Origin: JAWLEP01 sp964553045
GTDB lineage: Bacteria; Fermentibacterota; Fermentibacteria; Fermentibacterales; JCC-6
Length of the DNA: 64,000 nucleotides
Direction of reading: 5' to 3'
Assembly: GCA_964553045.1 (NCBI GenBank)
Contig: CAZKJG010000005.1
Span: 84,888-148,887, forward strand
How positions within the stretch are numbered: the first letter of the stretch is position 1; the number at the start of each line of letters is the position of its first letter. The position numbers and the translations under genes were made by a program. This document shows, in pieces, positions 60,077 to 64,000 of this stretch. The notes beneath the pieces were generated by a model. That model searched no databases, was not told where the DNA came from, and was given only the letters and a program-made list of their open reading frames with translations.

Positions 60077-60811
60077 CTAGGGCCGCAGCCCCTCCGGAAG
60101 CACACGGGCCACCACCCGCCATCTGGTGTCCGGCCCCTCGAAGCCGGGCAGCCCCTTGGACAGCACAGCCGCCAGCGTGCTGTCGCCGTACATGTGCACA
60201 CCGCGGATACGGTACCAGTAGGCCATTGGGGCTCCGTCGGCTCCGTCATCCGCCATGACCAGCTCCTCCCCCGAAGCCCGCAGGACCAGCCTCAGCGAGA
60301 CCAGGGGAGCGTTGTACATCATCTCCCTCCCCAGCGTATCGCACCTCGTCTCCAGCATGTACCTCGGGCCCCTGGCGTATCCGGGCCCCCACCACTGGCG
60401 GACGAACTCCGTGGTGCGGTAGTGCGAGGCGTCGGTGGGCAGCCGTGTAAGAAGAGCCACTCCCCTGCGGCCCTCCTCTATGCCCAGGCTGTCCATGGAG
60501 GGGGCCAGCAGCGTCCGCAGGCTGTCGCGCAGCAGACCCACCAGGTCCAGCTCATCCTCCCACTGCTCCGGGTAGCCGCTGCTGTAGAGGTTCAGTATCA
60601 GCGTGTCGGCCAGGAAGGTCTCCCCCGACTCCGCCTCCACCACGGCGAGGCTGGCCCAGGGAAAGCCGCTGCCGTCCTGGACCCCGTACTCCTCCCACGC
60701 CACGTGGCTTCCGTCGCGGGAGAAGCCCACCAGAGCGAACTCCGCCAGGTCGGCGGCCATGGACAGGGATGCTGCAAGCAGCGCCGCCAGGACAAATAAA
60801 CGTAACCCCAT
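60077..60811 (-). CDS. Secreted DUF2259-like protein
   Basis: 244 residues with a signal peptide (MGLRLFVLAALLAASLSMA). The first mature block FALVGFSRDGSHVAWEEYGVQDGSGFP resembles the N-terminus of DUF2259 predicted secreted proteins known from spirochaetes. The rest has no motif I recognise. ATG 60811 has GGGAG upstream; the frame extends to 60892 but without signal-peptide sense. Divergent from the barrel gene at 60994. Confidence 0.7.
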   Translation of the reverse strand: MGLRLFVLAALLAASLSMAADLAEFALVGFSRDGSHVAWEEYGVQDGSGFPWASLAVVEAESGETFLADTLILNLYSSGYPEQWEDELDLVGLLRDSLRTLLAPSMDSLGIEEGRRGVALLTRLPTDASHYRTTEFVRQWWGPGYARGPRYMLETRCDTLGREMMYNAPLVSLRLVLRASGEELVMADDGADGAPMAYWYRIRGVHMYGDSTLAAVLSKGLPGFEGPDTRWRVVARVLPEGLRP

Positions 60812-60849
60812 GTGCAATCTCCCTTCGAGTATCGAGCCGAGCGCAGCCC

Positions 60850-60883
60850 GCCGCCTGGAGGGAATTATCTTCCCGCAGGCGGC
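60850..60883. promoter_or_regulatory. Strong hairpin/palindrome in a divergent intergenic region
   Basis: GCCGCCTG ... CAGGCGGC with inner GGGAA/TTCCC and loop TTATC. It lies between the divergent starts 60811 and 60994 and is a candidate operator or leader structure. Confidence 0.35.
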
Positions 60884-60993
60884 TGGGGGCAACGCCCCCC
60901 CCGGAATGGGAACATCCCCGGGGCTGGAGCGCGGGGCGGCGTGTCATTATAGAACTACTTCAGGAAACGCAGACTGCAGAGAGGAGAGATCGG

Positions 60994-61476
60994 ATGAGAA
61001 AGGCACTTTTCGCAGCATTGCTCCTTTCCTTCGCCCTGGCGGCCTCCATGGACGGCCTGGGAATAGGCGTCATCGCAGGCAATCCCACCGGCCTCACGCT
61101 GAAGAAGTGGTTGGGGGCCCGCTCCGCCCTGGACCTGGCTGCGGCCTGGTCGCTGGACGAGAATGAGAGCTTCCACATCCACGCCGACTACCTGATTCAC
61201 CACTTCGGGGCCATCGAGCTGGACCCCGGCGACGGCCGCCTGCCCCTCTACTACGGGGTCGGCGGACGGCTGGTGGTCCTGGACAGGGGCAACCAGGGTC
61301 CCGACCCCGGAGATGACGACGACTTCCGCCTGGGCGTGCGCATACCCCTGGGGGCCGCGTACCTCTTCGAGGAGGCTCCTGTGGAGATATTCCTCGAGGT
61401 GGTGCCGGTGCTGGACCTGATCCCCGAGACCGACATGGACATGGACGCCGCGCTGGGAGCCAGGATCTACCTGTGA
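60994..61476 (+). CDS. Small outer-membrane barrel protein (BAPKO_0422/DUF3996-like)
   Basis: 160 residues. A signal peptide (MRKALFAALLLSFALAAS) is followed by strands such as GIGVIAGNPTGLTLKKWLG, LDLAAAWSL, YYGVGGRLVVLD and the end ALGARIYL. This fits the eight-stranded barrel family seen in Borrelia BAPKO_0422 and many environmental bacteria. The ATG has GAGGAGAG upstream. The GNAT gene overlaps its stop (GTGA). Confidence 0.8.
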   Translation: MRKALFAALLLSFALAASMDGLGIGVIAGNPTGLTLKKWLGARSALDLAAAWSLDENESFHIHADYLIHHFGAIELDPGDGRLPLYYGVGGRLVVLDRGNQGPDPGDDDDFRLGVRIPLGAAYLFEEAPVEIFLEVVPVLDLIPETDMDMDAALGARIYL

Positions 61477-61943
61477 ACCCTGCCGACACCGGGACGACGG
61501 TGGAGACCGGAAACTTCGCGCGCTTCTGTGACCAGGCGCTGCGAATCAGGGACGAGGTCTTCGTCACCGGGATGGGGGTTCCCGTCGATATCGAACACGA
61601 CGACAGGGACCCCATGTGCTCCCACGTTCTGGTCCGGGTCGACGGACGGCCCGCGGCCACCGGAAGGCTCGATTCGGAAAGGGAGGGCAAGGTCGGAAGG
61701 GTGGCGGTCCTGGAGCGGTTCCGGAGCATGGGCCTGGGCAGCCTGGTAATGCGGGAGCTGGAGCGCATGGCTGCCGCCGCCGGGCTGGAGCGCGTCTGGT
61801 GCCACGCTCAGAGGACGGCCGAGGGCTTCTACAGGCGCCTGGGCTGGACCACCACCAGCGGCGGGTTCATGGAGGCCGGCATTCCCCACGTCAGGATGGA
61901 AAAGGATCTGGAGAACCGCCATGAGGAAGGCTCACCGGAATGA
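61473..61943 (+). CDS. GNAT family N-acetyltransferase (ElaA-like)
   Basis: 156 residues. N-acetyltransferase fold with the acetyl-CoA loop VAVLERFRSMGLGSLVMRELE and the late segment AEGFYRRLGWTTTSGGFMEAGIPHVRM, as in ElaA/YjcF relatives. The substrate is unknown. GTG 61473 overlaps the barrel stop, and the next gene overlaps its end by 4 nt, so the three genes form one operon. Confidence 0.88.
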   Translation: MNPADTGTTVETGNFARFCDQALRIRDEVFVTGMGVPVDIEHDDRDPMCSHVLVRVDGRPAATGRLDSEREGKVGRVAVLERFRSMGLGSLVMRELERMAAAAGLERVWCHAQRTAEGFYRRLGWTTTSGGFMEAGIPHVRMEKDLENRHEEGSPE

Positions 61944-63352
61944 GCCGACGCTACGATGTGGTCATCGTGGGTGCCGGCACCGCCGGCCTGTCCGCCCTCA
62001 GCGAGGTGCGCAGGCGGACCGACAGCTTCCTCCTGGTAAACGCCGGTCCGTACGGCACCACGTGCGCCAGGGTGGGCTGCATGCCGTCCAAGGCCCTGAT
62101 CGAGGTCGCCGACACCTTTCACCGCCGAAGCATGATGATGGACATGGGCCTGAGGGGAGCATCCGGTTTGTCCGTTGACGGCAGGGAGGTGATGCAGCGG
62201 GTACGCCGGCTGCGCGACGGATTCGTCAGGGGGGTGCTGAAGGCGACGGAGGGCCTGGGCGAACGGAGCGTGAGGGGCCGCGCCCGGCTGCTGGGCCCGA
62301 GCACGCTGGAGGTTGACGGGCGGAAGCTGGAGGCCGGCGCCATCGTACTGGCCACCGGTTCCAGGCCCGTTCTCCCCGGTCCATGGCGGGGAATACCCGG
62401 CGTGATGACCAGCGATGAGGTGTTCGAGATGGAGGAGCTGCCCGAGAGGATTGCTGTGGTGGGGCTGGGAGCCGTTGGCCTCGAGCTGGCCCAGGCCCTC
62501 TCCAGGCTGGAGGTGGAGGTCCTGGCCTACGACGCCTCGCAGACCATCGGAGGAATCAGCGACCGGGAGGTTCTGCGGGCGGCGCTGGACTCCATTGGCT
62601 CGGAGTTCCCCGTCCGGCTGGAAGAGGAGGTGCGGCTGGAGGAGGAGGGGTCCGGTGTCAGGGTGACGTGCGGAGACCGCGGAGCCCATGTCGACGCGGC
62701 CCTGGTGGCGGTGGGACGAAGGCCGAACATCGAGGGGCTGGGCCTGGAGAACCTGGGCGTGGACCTCGACGACCGCGGCCTTCCGCCCTTCGACGAGCGC
62801 ACCATGCTGATCCCGGGGACCCGGGTCTTCATCGCCGGCGACGTCAACGCCCGGGCGCCCATTCTTCACGAGGCGGCGGACGACGGAAGGATCGCCGGCT
62901 ACAACGCCGGCCGGAAGCATGAGAGCGCCTTCTGCAGGCGAACGCCCCTGAGGGTGGTCTTTACCGAGCCCTGCATCGCCTCCGTCGGCTCACCCGGGCC
63001 AGGGAAGGGTGTGGTCTGCGGGACGCAGGACTACTCCGGCCAGGGGCGGGCCAGGATGTCGGGAACCGCAGCCGGCCTTCTGAAGGTATGGGCCGAAGAC
63101 GGCGACGGACTGCTTCTGGGAGCCGAGCTCTGCGCCCCCGGCGGGGAGCACCTGGCGCACCTGCTGGCCTGGGCCCTGCAGCGCAAGCTGACCGTGCACG
63201 AAATGCTCGAGCTGCCCTACTACCATCCCACGCTCGAGGAGGGCCTGCGAAGCGCGGTCAGGCGGGCGGCCCGCAAGGCCGGCCCGTCGCCGGACTCCGA
63301 GCTTCCACCCTGCGGGCGGGTGCCCACCGAAGAGGACCGGCCCCGGGAGTGA
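61940..63352 (+). CDS. Pyridine nucleotide-disulfide oxidoreductase (Lpd/MerA-like)
   Basis: 470-residue flavoprotein. FAD motif VVIVGAGTAGLSAL, redox disulfide in GTTCARVGCMPSKAL, NAD(P) motif VVGLGAVGLELAQALS, second FAD motif RVFIAGDVNA and the C-terminal dimer His-Glu pair in YYHPTLEEG. It is thus an active-site-complete member. No lipoamide acyltransferase or mercury genes are nearby, so the disulfide substrate (dihydrolipoamide, a thiol cofactor or persulfide) is unknown. It ends with a 20-residue polar tail. Third gene of its operon. Confidence 0.92.
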   Translation: MSRRYDVVIVGAGTAGLSALSEVRRRTDSFLLVNAGPYGTTCARVGCMPSKALIEVADTFHRRSMMMDMGLRGASGLSVDGREVMQRVRRLRDGFVRGVLKATEGLGERSVRGRARLLGPSTLEVDGRKLEAGAIVLATGSRPVLPGPWRGIPGVMTSDEVFEMEELPERIAVVGLGAVGLELAQALSRLEVEVLAYDASQTIGGISDREVLRAALDSIGSEFPVRLEEEVRLEEEGSGVRVTCGDRGAHVDAALVAVGRRPNIEGLGLENLGVDLDDRGLPPFDERTMLIPGTRVFIAGDVNARAPILHEAADDGRIAGYNAGRKHESAFCRRTPLRVVFTEPCIASVGSPGPGKGVVCGTQDYSGQGRARMSGTAAGLLKVWAEDGDGLLLGAELCAPGGEHLAHLLAWALQRKLTVHEMLELPYYHPTLEEGLRSAVRRAARKAGPSPDSELPPCGRVPTEEDRPRE

Positions 63353-63358
63353 CTCCGG

Positions 63359-64000
63359 CTACAACGAGGAGAGCATGGATAGCACGCCCAGTCCGGCCAG
63401 GGCCGCCAGCGCCAGGATGCGGAAGAGCCTCTCGCTGACCTTCCCCGCCAGCCATATGCCAAGGAGGGCTCCCGCCACAACCGCTGGGAACATCCGGGCC
63501 GTCTTCAGCGCCAGGTGGCCGTCCAGGAGGCCTCCGGCCACGAATGCCGGAACCGTCAGCAAGTTGAGGGCCAGGAAGTAGGCGGCCAGGCTGCCCCTGA
63601 ACCGGTTCCTCGGCACACGCTGGTTGGCCAGGAACAGTATCACCGGCGGACCGCTGAAGGTCGTGGCTCCGTTCAGCGCCCCGCTCAACAGGCCCACCGG
63701 CAGCATGGACAGTTTCGCCCTTCTCACCCGGACCCTCACCCCTAGAAGGAAGGCGGTTGCCGAGAGGGTGACCACCGCTCCGATCACGGTCTTCATCACC
63801 CCGGGCTCAGCGCTGCTCAGAAGCCATATGCCCAGGGGGATTCCGGCGGCGCCGGAGATCAGAAGCGGCATCATCCAGAGAAAGTCCAGGTCTCTCCTGG
63901 TGCGGAGGAACACCAGCAGGTTCAGGAACATGCTGGTAATCGAGAGCATGGGGACAGCCGCTCGAGCCGGCATGAGCAGCACGAGAAGCGGCAGTGAGAA
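63359..64000 (-). CDS. TauE/SafE family membrane transporter, 5' end beyond the window
   Basis: 214 codons visible, open to the right edge. Six helices are seen, with duplicated family motifs ISGAAGIPLGIWLL and VGLLSGALNGATTFSGPPVILFLANQ. TauE/SafE proteins export sulfite, sulfonates or related anions. An internal ATG at 63982 would cut the first helix, so the start is outside. It converges with the disulfide reductase gene, 6 nt apart. Confidence 0.88.
   Translation of the reverse strand, partial: FSLPLLVLLMPARAAVPMLSITSMFLNLLVFLRTRRDLDFLWMMPLLISGAAGIPLGIWLLSSAEPGVMKTVIGAVVTLSATAFLLGVRVRVRRAKLSMLPVGLLSGALNGATTFSGPPVILFLANQRVPRNRFRGSLAAYFLALNLLTVPAFVAGGLLDGHLALKTARMFPAVVAGALLGIWLAGKVSERLFRILALAALAGLGVLSMLSSL

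Overview
The window is GC-rich (about 65 percent by eye), densely coding bacterial DNA with long runs of stop-start overlapping genes. It has Gram-negative-type envelope genes (three predicted outer-membrane barrel proteins, a lipoprotein, LspA and Lgt), a secreted protein with a FlgD-like/type IX-like C-terminal sorting segment, and a large membrane-bound [NiFe] hydrogenase operon. Together these suggest an anaerobic, H2-metabolising bacterium of the FCB-like candidate phyla. Fermentibacteria (Hyd24-12) is a reasonable guess, but this is inference and no marker here settles the phylum.

Layout. 1-9.1 kb (minus): partial thrS, tRNA-Val(GAC), arcC with a 32-bp inverted repeat at its 3' end, lspA, ileS, a degenerate purine nucleoside phosphorylase homologue, yggU, a Trm112-like protein, an M29 aminopeptidase and a secreted protein. 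9.1-22.7 kb (minus): dnaE, a membrane protein, then the shape operon mreB-mreC-mreD-PBP2-rodA-lgt-comF behind a clear promoter, then a lipoprotein, a small coiled-coil protein and a PHP phosphoesterase. 22.7-28.6 kb: a nucleotidyltransferase, an HD phosphohydrolase, an ankyrin protein, MgtC and a hybrid sensor protein with a ruined ATPase domain. 28.6-29.9 kb: a tyrosine recombinase with its own promoter, three short direct repeats in its leader, and an 82-bp palindrome-rich tandem array interrupted by an assembly gap. 29.9-35.1 kb: secreted beta-propeller proteins and a barrel protein. 35.2-46.6 kb: a NYN/LOTUS protein, DUF389, patatin, a P-type ATPase with altered ion-site residues, a membrane glycosyltransferase-like protein, a BLUF photoreceptor, small zinc and membrane proteins, a phosphoesterase, an O-methyltransferase and a histidine kinase.

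46.6-59.2 kb (minus) is the most notable region: a 17-gene operon read from a strong promoter at about 59.2 kb. It starts with HydB- and HydG-like electron-transfer subunits (normally partners of soluble sulfhydrogenases) and a four-cluster ferredoxin. It continues with the membrane hydrogenase core (NuoH-, NuoB-, NuoC- and NuoD-like, both Ni-binding CxxC motifs intact), two antiporter-like subunits, a full set of Mrp B-G-type subunits, a ferredoxin and a hydrogenase maturation protease. I infer an Mrp-coupled, ion-translocating hydrogenase linked to NAD(P)H through HydBG. 59.5-64 kb holds a gamma-glutamylcyclotransferase-like protein, a secreted DUF2259-like protein, a barrel-GNAT-flavin disulfide reductase operon and a partial TauE/SafE transporter.

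Translation starts are unusual in places. Several genes use TTG or GTG, and four (comF, the lipoprotein, one histidine kinase and the hydrogenase protease) have no ATG/GTG/TTG where the protein should begin but do have CTG, ACG or ATA. The 1183-codon frame opposite dnaE and many other antisense frames are judged to be GC-driven shadows.
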